A stretch of DNA of 64,000 bases from Verrucomicrobiales bacterium (GTDB taxonomy: Bacteria; Verrucomicrobiota; Verrucomicrobiia; Limisphaerales; J093): assembly GCA_015075445.1 (NCBI GenBank), contig JABTUJ010000003.1, positions 248,001-312,000 on the forward strand, in the 5' to 3' direction. The notes under the pieces were generated by a model. The model ran no database searches. It was not told where the DNA came from and worked only from the letters and a program-made list of their open reading frames with translations. A program made the position numbers and the translations under genes. This document shows positions 19,481 to 29,600 of this stretch, piece after piece. Within the stretch, counting starts at the first letter, position 1. The number at the start of each line of letters is the position of its first letter.

Positions 19481-20242
19481 ATGTCATTGAAGCCCTCAGA
19501 AGACGACTCGAGGCTGAGCCATGACGGCACCGGCGCTCAGTTCCCCACCACCCATTGGAGCGTGGTGCTGACGGCGGGGGACAGCGCGTCGCCGGGATCG
19601 CAGGAAGCGCTCGGGAGACTCTGCCGTCAGTATTGGCTTCCGCTCTATGCGTTCGTCCGGCGCAAGGGGTACTCGCCCGAGGATGCGCGGGATCTGACGC
19701 AGTCGTTTTTCGCCGATTTCCTCGCGCGGCACGCGGTCGACCCGGCGGATCCGATTCGGGGTCGGTTTCGGACGTTCCTCCTGGCCTGTCTGCAGAACTT
19801 CCTCGGTCACCAACGAGATCGGGCCCTGGCACAGAAGCGGGGCGGCGCGACGCTCGTGGTGTTGGACCTGACCGACGCGGAGAAGCGCCATCGGGAGCAT
19901 GTCTTCGAGGGCGCCACCCCGGAAACGCTTTACGAGAAACAGTGGGCACTCAGCCTGCTCGAGTGCGCGCTGAACCGGTTGCGCGCGGATTTCCTCCACA
20001 CCGGCAGTGCGTTGCTCTTCGCGAAGCTCACCCCTCATCTCTGGCAGGACGAAGCGGCGGTTCCATATGAGCGCCTGGCGGCGGTCCATCAGGTGAGCGA
20101 AGGTGCCCTGCGCGCAACGGTTCACCGCCTCCGGCAGAAGTATCGCGAGATTCTCCGGGATGAGATCGCCCACACAGTGGCCCGTCCCGCTGAGGTGGAT
20201 GACGAGATCCGGCATCTGCGCCGAGTGCTGAGTGAACAGTAA
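19481..20242 (+). CDS. ECF-type RNA polymerase sigma factor, kinase-linked
   Basis: 253 residues; the start at 19481 gives MSLKPSEDDSRLSHDGTGAQ followed by the conserved FPTTHWSVVLTAGDS. Region 2 is RLCRQYWLPLYAFVRRKGYS with EDARDLTQSFFADFL; region 4 is YERLAAVHQVSEGALRATVHRLRQKYREIL. This is the planctomycete/verrucomicrobial ECF group whose genes sit next to Ser/Thr kinases. Here a kinase begins 48 bases downstream on the same strand. It is paralogous to the sigma factor at 31497-32249. A longer open frame upstream crosses the PIN remnant and is not credible. No separate anti-sigma gene is visible; regulation by the kinase is inferred from position and from what is known of this sigma group. 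Confidence 0.9.
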   Translation: MSLKPSEDDSRLSHDGTGAQFPTTHWSVVLTAGDSASPGSQEALGRLCRQYWLPLYAFVRRKGYSPEDARDLTQSFFADFLARHAVDPADPIRGRFRTFLLACLQNFLGHQRDRALAQKRGGATLVVLDLTDAEKRHREHVFEGATPETLYEKQWALSLLECALNRLRADFLHTGSALLFAKLTPHLWQDEAAVPYERLAAVHQVSEGALRATVHRLRQKYREILRDEIAHTVARPAEVDDEIRHLRRVLSEQ

Positions 20243-20289
20243 CAAACGTATGAACTCCCGTTAGACACGGGTGAAGGCAAGTCCGCCGC

Positions 20290-23200
20290 ATGGACGATAA
20301 GCCCCAATGCGCGAAGTGCGGGGCGCCGCTGGGCCGGGGCGTGTTTGCGGGGCTCTGTCCGGTTTGCATGCTCGAGGCCGGCTTGCCCCGAGACTTGGAT
20401 GGAGAACCCCAGGCCGCGCGCGCCGATGCCGCCCCCGGCAAGGGTCAGGGCTGGTCGCCGGGGCTCAGTCGCCAAGGCCGGTTTGGCGATTACGAATTGC
20501 TCGAGGAGATCGGTCACGGCGGCATGGGGGTCGTTTATCGGGCGCGACAGGTCAGCCTGGACCGCGAGGTGGCCGTCAAGTTCCTGCTCTTGGGAACCTT
20601 CTCGAGCGGTGACGTAACCGAGCGGTTCCGGCGTGAGGCCGTCACGGCGGGGAGCCTGCGGCACCCGAACATCGTGACGATCCACGAGGTGGGCGAGATC
20701 GAGGGCCAGCCGTTCTTCGCGATGGAGTACGTCAGGGGGTCGAGCCTGGCCGAGGTGATCGCCGGACGCCGGGGGCGCGGACTGGACTCCCGGCAGGCGG
20801 CCCAGTGGGTGAAAACCATCGCCGAGGCGATCCACTACGCCCACCAACAAGGGGTGCTCCACCGCGACCTTAAGCCCTCGAACATCCTGCTGGACGAGAC
20901 GGGCCAGGTGCGGATCACGGACTTTGGCCTGGCCAAACGACTGGCCGACCCTGTCCAGTTGACGGTGACCGGACAGACGTTGGGCTCACCCAGCCACCTG
21001 GCGCCGATATGGCCGCCATTGGGCATCGCCACCGTCCCCGTGGGTGATGATCTTACGCCCATCGGTCCCTTGTATGAACTGCTGACCGGCCGGCCGCCGT
21101 TCCTGAGCGAGTCCATCCAGGAAACCCTGATCCACATCCGGGAGCGGGAACCGGTGCCGCCCCGACTGCTCAACGCCGGCGTTCCGCGCGACCTCGAGGT
21201 CATCTGCCTCAAATGCCTCGAGAAAAGCCCCGAACGCCGGTTTGCGTCGGCAGAGGCGGTGGCGGAGGACCTGGGGCGTTACCTGCGCGGTGAACCGATC
21301 CAGGCGCGCCCGGTCGGGCTGTCCGGCAAGCTGTGGCGCTGGTGCAGACGGAAGCCGGCCTTGGCGTCGGCGGTGGGTGGCTTGATTCTTGTGCTTGCGA
21401 CCGGCTTCGCGGGTGTGCTGTCGCAGTGGCGCAGGGCCGAGCTCAATGCCGAGCAACACGCTCGCGAGGCCTCCTACTCGACGATTGCCCTGGCGGACTC
21501 GCAGATTCGCGAGGGCAACGTGGATCAGGCTCTCGAAGCGCTGCTCGAGTGCCCGGAAGAGTTTCGTAACTGGGATTGGGGCCATCTCATGTTTCGCTGT
21601 CACCAGGCCGTGTTGTCTCTAACGGCCCACACGAACGCACCGTCGAGTGAAAGGGGGAGAATGTCGAGCCGCAGACCGCCGGTTGCCGGGTTGAGTTTCA
21701 GTGGAGATGCCGCTCATCTGGTTACCGCGGGCTCAGATGGCACCCTCGGGTTCTGGTCGCTGGAGGAAGGACAATGCCTGGTGTCCGTCGGAACGCCCGA
21801 CGATCGGGTTCTGGCCTTCGCGGTGGCGCCGAACCGTCCCCGATGGGCGGTGGCCCGGGCAGCCGGAGAGATCGAGCTCTGGAACGGAGCGTCTGCGCAA
21901 GGGCGCATTCCCCTGAACGTTGCCGGGGCTCCCGTCCGACAGTTGGTCTTCAGCGCGGACGGCCAACGACTGGCCTGGGCGACTGAGCGTCAGATTGGCG
22001 TCTGGGATCTGGACCAGGGACGGGCCGTGCTCGAGGCCCGAGAGTTTCCCGAGTCGGTCGATTCGATTGCCTACAGCCCTCAGGGCCTGGTGGTACGGCA
22101 CGGTCTCGCGGTGGACCTGTTCGAGCTGGACACGGGTCGAAGAGTGCGGCGGCTTCAACTGCCGTCGGAAGAAGGCCGGGCCCGGTTCGTGCCTCCCCAG
22201 GCTGGCTACTCGGTCAGCCTCGATAGCCGAAATCGCCTGCGACTACACCCGGATGATTCCAACTCCCGGGATCTGGCGACCGTCACCGGGAGTCAGCCGG
22301 GTTTGCTGCGCCGGGTGTTCTTCAGTGCGGGTGGCCAGCGGTTCTGCAACGCCGGCGACCAGGGCACGGCCCGGGTCTGGGACGCCCCGACCGGAGCCGA
22401 GCTCTGGGTCGTGCCGGATCGGGTGCATCAGGCCGTGTTCAGTCCGGATGGCAACTCCCTCGCAACCTCGGGCGGCAGGAACCTCGTCCATGTCTGGGAT
22501 TTGGAAACCGGCAAGGAGGCGCTGACCTTGCGCGGGCATTCGGCGCTGATCGAGCGGTTGGCGTTCAGCCCCGACGGCCGGCTTCTGGCCACCGCCGATA
22601 CCGACGGCGCAGTCAAAGTGTGGAGCGCGGGCACGGGACGCGAGGTGTTGTCAGAGCGATCGTGCATGTGGGCTCCGGCGGTTACGCCGGACGGAAAGTT
22701 CATTTTTGGCGCGCCGTGGAATGACGAGTTCGTCATCTGGGACGCGGAAAGTGGTCAGCCAATCACAAGGGTACAAACGCCAACTCATCTGGTCGTCCGG
22801 GCGGCAATGTTTCCAGACGGACGCCGCGTCGTGACCGCCGGCAGCGAGAAGATCGCGCGGATATGGCAGATACCCACCGGTCGTCCCCTGCTGGTCCTTC
22901 GTGGGCACGAGCGGAGCCTTTGCGCGCTCGAGGTCAGCCCCACGGGAAAGCGCATCGCCACGGGGAGTTGGGACGGAACCGCCCGGATCTGGGACGCCGA
23001 CACGGGTGAATCGCTGTTCGTCCTCGACCACGGGACGAATCGTTTCGTGTGGACGTCGTTCAGTCCGGACGGACGGCGGTTGGCCACCGTTGACGAAGAT
23101 GCCATTTGGATTTGGGAGGTTGAATCGGGGCGTCGGCTCGCGCGTTATCAAACAGGCCAGTCTCGCCCCGATCGGGTCTTATGGTTCAAGGATGGCCGTC

Positions 23201-24315
23201 GGCTCCTGACCTGCAACCTGGATCGAAACATGGCCGTCTGGGACGCCAGGTCGGGCAAGGAGCTCAGGCGGTGGACGACACGGGGGGCTGCCGGTAATCC
23301 GTCGTTTTCCGCGGACGGCAAACGACTGGTGGCGGTCAGCGCCCGAGAATTTCTGTTCGGCTACGATGTCCCAAGTGCCGAGATCTGGGATCCGGAGACC
23401 GGGCGCCATTTGCTGACCCTGGCCGGGCATCGGGACCCGGCGAACAACGCGCGGTTCGCTCCGGCCGGAGCCAAGATCGTCAGCAGCTCATTCGACGCCA
23501 CCCTGCGGCAATGGGAAGCCTTCCCGTGGCGTGAGGCAGACTACCCGGACGCCGGCTCGAAGCCGTTCCGGGAGCGGATCGAGGCTTACAGCCGGGCGTA
23601 CTGGCAAGCCCGATTGACGGCCGAGGCCAGGGGACGACAACTGGCCAGCACGCGCCCGCTCGAGACGCAGTTCATCCGGGACACCACCCTCTGGCCGGCG
23701 CGTGACCGTCAAGCCGGACCCGACCAGGTGGACCTGGCTGACTTCTACAACGGGGTCTTGGATGCACCCTTCCATCCTTTCTACGCACCGGGGCAAACGG
23801 ACAACGATTTGGCGGAACTGCCCACGGGCACCGTCCAACTTGCCGGCGTCTGGTTCGACATTCGCGGCGTCATCCAGTTGCGGCGGGCCGAGCCCCTCGG
23901 CGGCTTCTGGCAGCTCAACTGGGAGCGCTACCCGGAGGCGGTCAACGGCATCCCGCTGAATCGTCGCGTGCGGCGCATCCATATCCTGCACGGAGCGACT
24001 GGCGCCATCGCCGACGGCGAACCGATCGGCGGAATGAGACTCCATTACGCCGATGGTGCCCAGGCCGAGTTCGATGTGGTCTATGGCCGCCACCTCCGCT
24101 CGTGGTGGACTCAGCCAGCACCCGAAGGCGACGTGTCCGATGGCAAACTTGCCTGGTCGGGTTCGAATCCGGTGGCCCAGGACCAGGGAGCCCGACTCCG
24201 GCTTTACGTCGTCGCCTTTGACAATCCACACCCCGATCTCGAGGTGACGACGCTCGATCTGCTCTCGCGCATGACCACGAGCGCCTGGTTCGTCATCGCC
24301 CTCACCGTGGAATAG
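20290..24315 (+). CDS. Membrane Ser/Thr protein kinase with WD40 propeller; altered activation segment
   Basis: 1341 residues. The N-terminal zinc ribbon is C7-x2-C10 and C23-x2-C26. The kinase domain (about 66-335) has GHGGMG (75-80), VAVK (Lys97), HRDLKPSN (191-198) and DFG (211-213). The activation segment is odd: where SPxYMAPE is expected it reads SPSHLAPIWPPLG, so Ile240 replaces the APE Glu, and the DVYSLG helix start reads DDLTPIGP. A single membrane helix (about 359-379, GGLILVLATGFAGVL) follows. Next is a long WD40 region (FSPDGRLLATADTDGAVKVW and many similar), then a C-terminal beta-rich domain (FDIRGVIQL...FDNPHPDLEV...FVIALTVE) shared with the kinase at 26611-31500. The kinase domain should be cytoplasmic and the WD40 part periplasmic. 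The odd segment could mean a pseudokinase or local sequence errors. Confidence 0.88.
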   Translation: MDDKPQCAKCGAPLGRGVFAGLCPVCMLEAGLPRDLDGEPQAARADAAPGKGQGWSPGLSRQGRFGDYELLEEIGHGGMGVVYRARQVSLDREVAVKFLLLGTFSSGDVTERFRREAVTAGSLRHPNIVTIHEVGEIEGQPFFAMEYVRGSSLAEVIAGRRGRGLDSRQAAQWVKTIAEAIHYAHQQGVLHRDLKPSNILLDETGQVRITDFGLAKRLADPVQLTVTGQTLGSPSHLAPIWPPLGIATVPVGDDLTPIGPLYELLTGRPPFLSESIQETLIHIREREPVPPRLLNAGVPRDLEVICLKCLEKSPERRFASAEAVAEDLGRYLRGEPIQARPVGLSGKLWRWCRRKPALASAVGGLILVLATGFAGVLSQWRRAELNAEQHAREASYSTIALADSQIREGNVDQALEALLECPEEFRNWDWGHLMFRCHQAVLSLTAHTNAPSSERGRMSSRRPPVAGLSFSGDAAHLVTAGSDGTLGFWSLEEGQCLVSVGTPDDRVLAFAVAPNRPRWAVARAAGEIELWNGASAQGRIPLNVAGAPVRQLVFSADGQRLAWATERQIGVWDLDQGRAVLEAREFPESVDSIAYSPQGLVVRHGLAVDLFELDTGRRVRRLQLPSEEGRARFVPPQAGYSVSLDSRNRLRLHPDDSNSRDLATVTGSQPGLLRRVFFSAGGQRFCNAGDQGTARVWDAPTGAELWVVPDRVHQAVFSPDGNSLATSGGRNLVHVWDLETGKEALTLRGHSALIERLAFSPDGRLLATADTDGAVKVWSAGTGREVLSERSCMWAPAVTPDGKFIFGAPWNDEFVIWDAESGQPITRVQTPTHLVVRAAMFPDGRRVVTAGSEKIARIWQIPTGRPLLVLRGHERSLCALEVSPTGKRIATGSWDGTARIWDADTGESLFVLDHGTNRFVWTSFSPDGRRLATVDEDAIWIWEVESGRRLARYQTGQSRPDRVLWFKDGRRLLTCNLDRNMAVWDARSGKELRRWTTRGAAGNPSFSADGKRLVAVSAREFLFGYDVPSAEIWDPETGRHLLTLAGHRDPANNARFAPAGAKIVSSSFDATLRQWEAFPWREADYPDAGSKPFRERIEAYSRAYWQARLTAEARGRQLASTRPLETQFIRDTTLWPARDRQAGPDQVDLADFYNGVLDAPFHPFYAPGQTDNDLAELPTGTVQLAGVWFDIRGVIQLRRAEPLGGFWQLNWERYPEAVNGIPLNRRVRRIHILHGATGAIADGEPIGGMRLHYADGAQAEFDVVYGRHLRSWWTQPAPEGDVSDGKLAWSGSNPVAQDQGARLRLYVVAFDNPHPDLEVTTLDLLSRMTTSAWFVIALTVE

Positions 24316-24374
24316 GGATCAGGCCATCGGATAGGAACTCCTTTGCCGCGTGTTTCTCCCGCGCCCGATTCGCG

Positions 24375-24593
24375 ATGACGTGGACTACGCGAACGTGGCC
24401 GAAGCTGGGCGGTGGGGACATCTTGCAGCACCTGCTCGAGCAACAGGGACCCACCGCGGCGGATCGATCGCGCATCCTCGGCGGCAGCCGAAATCTGGGC
24501 GCCATGATCCTGCGCGGAGAGCGAAGCCTCACCCTCCCCCACATCCGCAAGCTCGCCGCGCATTTCAAGGTCGGTCCGGAGGTGTTCTTCTGA
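24375..24593 (+). pseudogene. HigA-like antitoxin fragment
   Basis: 72 residues. From about residue 15 the text DILQHLLEQQGPTAADRSRI, with RNLGAMILRGERSLTLPHIRKL, matches the helix-turn-helix C-terminal half of HigA/XRE antitoxins. The usual N-terminal helical half is missing, and the first residues (MTWTTRTWPK) are unlike the family. No toxin gene is adjacent. It is probably a remnant, or a fragment reading from a later start. Confidence 0.65.
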
Positions 24594-24616
24594 GCGGGAT
24601 TCACGTCGTCCGGACG

Positions 24617-24704
24617 GAACCGCGAAATACGCCAAATACGCGAACGAGTGGGGGTGGTTGCCTCCACGGTTCTGTTCGCGTATTTGGCGTGTTTCGCGGT
24701 TTCC
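24617..24704. repeat. Intergenic hairpin element, CGCGAAATACGCC type
   Basis: aaccgcgaaatacgccaaat and its extension (24617-24645) pair with gttcgcgtatttggcgtgtt and its extension (24674-24704); the loop is about 28 bases. It has the same architecture as the CACGAAGG hairpins but a different arm sequence. It lies between the HigA fragment and the FG-GAP gene. Confidence 0.75.
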
Positions 24705-24790
24705 CTCGTTCAACTGTCACCTGCGTTGGCGATACTGTGTAACGCGCGGGGAATTCTCCGTTAGAACCGGGGTGAACAGCGCCATACACC

Positions 24791-26551
24791 ATGAAAACGC
24801 CCGCCCAAACTCACCGCTGGGTCGGCTCGCCCGACCTTGAGCACGATCCGAGATCGAGTCTTACCCCTCCCGTCGCGTGCGGTGGCCCCGGAGACCGGCT
24901 CCGAGGCTGGCGCGCGCTGGGCGGGCTCCTTGGGGTCATCCTGCTGCCACTGGCTTCTTGGGGCGAGGTGACCTTCACCCCGATCACCGAAGGACCGCTG
25001 GTCACCGAAAGTGGGACGTCAGGATTCGGCTCCTGGGGAGACTTCGACAACGATGGGTATCCCGACCTGGGCGTGCGGCGCGAGATACCGGGTACCGGTT
25101 GGCACGATACCTATGCCATCTACCGCAACAACGGCGACGGCACCTTCTCCCGCCTTCCTGACCCGCCCGGGTTGGCGGGCGCCTCCTACCAAGGTGTTGG
25201 CTGGTTCGACTGGGATAACGACGGCAATCAGGACGTCTGGGCGACGTCGGGTGGGGCGGAGTATCTCGCGTTCGGCGACGGTCACGGGGATTTCACTCTA
25301 GGCTCGGCCTCCGCGCTCATCGGATCCTGGGGCGCCCATGCCGACTATGACCGGGACGGTCTGCTGGACGTGTATTGGAGCTACCGTTCGGTAGGGAACT
25401 GCCTGATCCACAACCAAGGGAACCGAGAGTTCACCGTGTATCGGGGCCAGAGCGCGGGCCCCGCGAGCCTCTACACCTACGGCGGTTCGTGCGCGGGCGA
25501 CTTCGACGACGACGGCTGGCCGGATCTGTATGTGCCGTGCCTCAGGGATTCGCGCAGCTATCTGTTCCGGAACGATGGAAACGGCGGCTTCGTGGCGATG
25601 AACAACCTGATCACCCAAACCACCGGCCCCGCATTCCAAGCCGCCTGGGGCGACTACGACAACGACGGCCGGTTGGACCTGTTCGTGGCGCGCTGGAACG
25701 GCACCAGCGCCCTCTATCGGAACCTCGGCAATGGCGAGTTCGAGCGCCCGGCCAATGCACCCATCCTCACCGGCACGCACAATTTCGTGAGCTGGGTGGA
25801 CTACGACAACGACGGGTTCCTGGACCTGTGGGTGTCGGGTTACAGAAGCGGTAACAAGCTCTTGCGCAACAATGGCGACGGCACTTTCACACACATCACA
25901 GACGCACCCATCGTAACCGAACGGCCCCTGAACAACGCAGGCACCTACCAAGTAGCGTGGTTCGATTACGACAACGACGGGTTCCTGGACGCTTACGTCA
26001 TGCACGGGGATGATAACTCGAGCATCTGGACCGTCAACCAACTCTTCCGCAACAACGGCAACGACAATGCCTGGCTCACGGTGAGGCCCGTTGGCACTGT
26101 TTCGAACCGCGACGGCGCCGGCGCCAAGGTCCGGGCGTTGGCGACCTATGCCGGCCAGGCCCGCTGGCAACGACGCGACATCACCGTCGGTTGCCTCAGC
26201 GAGGGCAACCATCGTTACGCCCATTTCGGTCTCGGCGACGCCAGCAAGGTCGATACGCTCCGCCTCGAATGGCCCTCCGGCATCGTCCAGGAATTCCGGG
26301 ATGTACCGGCCAGGCAAATCCTAACCGTCACTGAACCGGCGCAGTTGGTGCCGCTCGGGCCGCGCGAGTTCCAGATCCGCTGCTGGAAAGGGATGCAATT
26401 CCAGGTCCAGAAGTCTCACAACCTTCAGGACTGGCTTTCCCTGGGGTTCGTGGTCAACCAGACTGGTACGCTGCTCTTCCAGGACACGCAGACCGAGCCG
26501 CAAGCCGCTCGTTGTTACTACCGGGTAATGTCGGCAGAGAACGGCAAGTGA
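24791..26551 (+). CDS. Secreted FG-GAP repeat protein with ASPIC/UnbV domain
   Basis: 586 residues. A long N-terminal region precedes a hydrophobic segment (GLLGVILLPLASWGE) that is probably the signal peptide core; a later alternative start is possible. Residues about 75-400 carry calcium-binding FG-GAP/VCBS blades (DFDNDGYPDL, DWDNDGNQDVW, DYDRDGLLDVYW, DYDNDGRLDLF, DYDNDGFLDLW, DYDNDGFLDAYV). These are followed by the ASPIC/UnbV domain (NQLFRNNGNDNAWLTVRPVG, HFGLGDASKVDTLRLEWPSG) and the shared C-terminal module ending ARCYYRVMSAENGK. It is a surface or periplasmic protein of the CRTAC/UnbV type. It lies between the two convergent sigma-kinase modules. A shortened paralog is at 7418-8194. 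Confidence 0.88.
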   Translation: MKTPAQTHRWVGSPDLEHDPRSSLTPPVACGGPGDRLRGWRALGGLLGVILLPLASWGEVTFTPITEGPLVTESGTSGFGSWGDFDNDGYPDLGVRREIPGTGWHDTYAIYRNNGDGTFSRLPDPPGLAGASYQGVGWFDWDNDGNQDVWATSGGAEYLAFGDGHGDFTLGSASALIGSWGAHADYDRDGLLDVYWSYRSVGNCLIHNQGNREFTVYRGQSAGPASLYTYGGSCAGDFDDDGWPDLYVPCLRDSRSYLFRNDGNGGFVAMNNLITQTTGPAFQAAWGDYDNDGRLDLFVARWNGTSALYRNLGNGEFERPANAPILTGTHNFVSWVDYDNDGFLDLWVSGYRSGNKLLRNNGDGTFTHITDAPIVTERPLNNAGTYQVAWFDYDNDGFLDAYVMHGDDNSSIWTVNQLFRNNGNDNAWLTVRPVGTVSNRDGAGAKVRALATYAGQARWQRRDITVGCLSEGNHRYAHFGLGDASKVDTLRLEWPSGIVQEFRDVPARQILTVTEPAQLVPLGPREFQIRCWKGMQFQVQKSHNLQDWLSLGFVVNQTGTLLFQDTQTEPQAARCYYRVMSAENGK

Positions 26552-26610
26552 CAGGGGAGGCAGGACCTCAGGCTGGGGGGAAGCGACTGTGGAAACAAGC
26601 GAGGGCCGGT

Positions 26611-29600
26611 TCAGTCCACCGTGATGGCCACGAGGAAGGGGCCGTGGCCAGGCTTGGGCGTTTCGAAATCGATGGCCTTCACCGGGACGTCAGGATGGGG
26701 ATTGGTCCAGGTCGAGCGGAAGAGCCGGACGGGGATGCCGGCCGGACTGGTTCCTTCCCACGCGACGACAAGCTCAGGCTGATCCCAGGAAGGGTGGCGG
26801 TCCCAGCGGGCAAGATCTAGGCCGACCGTGGCGGACCAGTCGACGCGCCGTCCGTTCTCGAGTCGGAGCCCGTAAATGGCGGCCTTCACGCCCGGGATGC
26901 CCCCCAGGGCAACGGCGTGGAGGAAGTGGATGCGCTGGCAGGGCCGACCCACGGGAATGCCACGAACCGCGTCCGGGTATTGCAGGTCCCGAGAGACGGA
27001 GTCGCCCCACGTGAGCTGGATCGCGCCCCGGACGTCGAACGCGATCCCAGCCAGATTCTGTTGGCCGCGCGGCAAGGTCGAGAGGTTGTGCCGGAGGCAC
27101 CGCATGCCGCGCCAATCGGTATCGAGGTTCACGTTGTAGAACGGGGACAGGTCGAGCAGGGCAGCCGGTGTCTGGGGGTCGCGGGGCGGCACCTGGATGT
27201 CATAGGCCAGGCGATGGTCGCGCAGGGCCTCGTCGACGTGCCCGAGGCGGCGCTGGATCCGCGCGCGGGCCAGGAGCGCCTGGCGTCGTTCCTTCGGGCT
27301 GAGCCTGGGTTTGAACCGGTCCGACTCCAACACCTCCGTGTAGACCCGCAGGGCGTCGGTTTCCTCAGCTCCTTGTTCGAGCCTGCCCGCGAGGGCAAGC
27401 ATCAACCGCGGGGTGGCCGTCTCGAGTTGTGCGGCGGCCGCCAGGGTCTGGAGCGCCGCGGCGGTGTTGCCGGTGGCGGTCTCACAGTCGGCCTGCGCCC
27501 ACCAGACGGCCGCCTCGGCGGGGGCCAATGCAACAGCACGACGGCTGAGCCATTCGGCCCGGGCGAGCGAGACGGGGTCGTTCCGAGTGCGATAGGTCTC
27601 GAGGGCCAGGCGTGCCGCGCGGGCGAACAACAAACCGTTCGCCGGCGACAGGGCCAGCAAGCGGGCCAGGTCCGGACACGCGGCGACAGAGCCCATCCTA
27701 GCTTCGTGCGACTGCCCGGCCACCGCGTCGGTGACCCGGAGGGAAGTGCACGGTCCGACGGCGCGATCCGCTCGGTCGGCCAGGAACCACGCCAGCCAGC
27801 CGGCACACGGGGCGGACGGCGGTTGGTCGGCGAGAACACGCTTGAGGCGAAGGAACGCCGTCGGCGGCACGAGCGCGGCAATGCGATCCTGATCGAACCG
27901 TTGTCCGGCGACCGCTTCGGCCAGGTCCGGCAACCAGTCCGGGATCGGGACGCCGACGGTGGGGACATCCCAGATCCACCCGCTGCGGTGCTGGCAGGCG
28001 GTGGCCAACTGGGTGCCATCGGGGCTAAACTCGGCGTGATTGACCTGGCGAGGATGCGGGAACGGACTGGCCAGGACCTGACCGGTAAGGCCATTCCAGA
28101 GCCGGGCGGTACCGTCCTCCGAGGTGGTGACCGCCCGTTCTCCGTTTGGGCAAAACCCCGCCCAGAGTACGGCGGCGACGTGCCGGAGCGGTTCGCCAAT
28201 GGGGGCACCCGAGTGCGCATTCCACAAGCGCGCGGTGTGATCCTTCGACGCTGTGATCAGGCGGGTGCCATCCGGGCTGAACGCAGCCTCGTTCACTTCC
28301 CCCCGGTGCAGCAACGGGGGCGTGACGGCCGCACCCGAGGCGCTGTCCCACACACGCGCGGTGCCATCGCGCGAGGCGGTGACGACGCGGGTGGCATCCG
28401 GGCTGAAGTGGGCGGCCTTCACCTCCTGGTCGTGGGCGTGCCACGGAGTGCTGAACCGGCTGTGGGTCAAGTCCCAGATCCGGATGGTCTGGGCGGCCTC
28501 GGTCAGAAGGTGGCGGCCGTCCAGGCTGAACTCGGCCCAGCGCACGAAGCTGGCTGCCTCGATGGGCAGGGACTGGAGGAGTTGACCAGTGCGGACATCC
28601 CAGAGAGCCGCGGTGCCGCCGTAGCCGGCGGTTAGGATCTGGTGTCCGTCGGGATGGAAGCAAGCCGAGCGTGCTCCCTGGCTGGTTGGGAGCGCCAGCA
28701 CACACTCCTCCCGCGTCAGGTCCCACACCAGAACATGGACATCCGTCGAACCGACCACCATCCGCTGGCTGTCCGGGCTGAACTGAGCGCAGGCCACGGG
28801 CCCACCGGCGTGGATGTGGAATTCGCGCGCCTGGGCGGTCGTGCTGTCGAAGAGGCGGGCCGACCAACTTCCCAGGACGACCCATCGTCCGTCGGGCGAC
28901 CAGTGAACAAAGCGGGGCTGACTGCCCACCCCCAGGTATCGGCGCAAGGCCTCCCCCGGCCGCACGTCCCAGACCTGGGCCGTCTGATCGGAAGAGGCGC
29001 TGACAACGTGTTGACCGTTCGGACTGAAGCGAGCCGACCAGACGGCGCCCTGGTGGCGCATGATCTCACCAGCCAACTGGCTGGTATGCGGGTCCCAGAG
29101 CCGCACTTGGTGATCTTCGCAGGCAGTCAAGAGGCGTTCGCCCTCCGGGCTGAACGCGACCGAGCGAACCGTGCCGCCGTGTGCGAGGGGCCGACCCCGC
29201 GGCGCGCCGGTCAGGCCGTCCCAGAGACGGACAGTCGCGTCAAACGAGGCGGTGGCGAGCAGGCAGCCATCCGGGCTGAAGGCCACGGCAACGACTTGGT
29301 TCTCGTGGTGCAGAGGTGCGCTGAGCGGTTCGCCGGTGTCAGCATTCCAGAGGCGGCCGGTGCCGTCTCGACTGGCAGTCGCGACGCGGTGGCCGTCGGG
29401 ACTGAACTGCCCGGCTTTGACCACACCGCCGTGCCGCAGCGGTTGGCCGACGGGCTCGCCGGTAGCCACCTCCCACACCTGAGCCGTCGCGTCATCGGCC
29501 CCGGTCAGCAACCGGGTCCCGTCGCGCGTGAATTCGACGAAGTTCACCCACGATCGGTGGTGAAACGGTGCGCGTAGCGGTTCGCCCGCGGGAAGGCGCC

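Noticed and set aside
26917-28635. 572-codon plus-strand frame opposite the WD40 kinase
   Set aside because: Antisense shadow; the minus strand encodes regular WD40 repeats and the TPR-like region.
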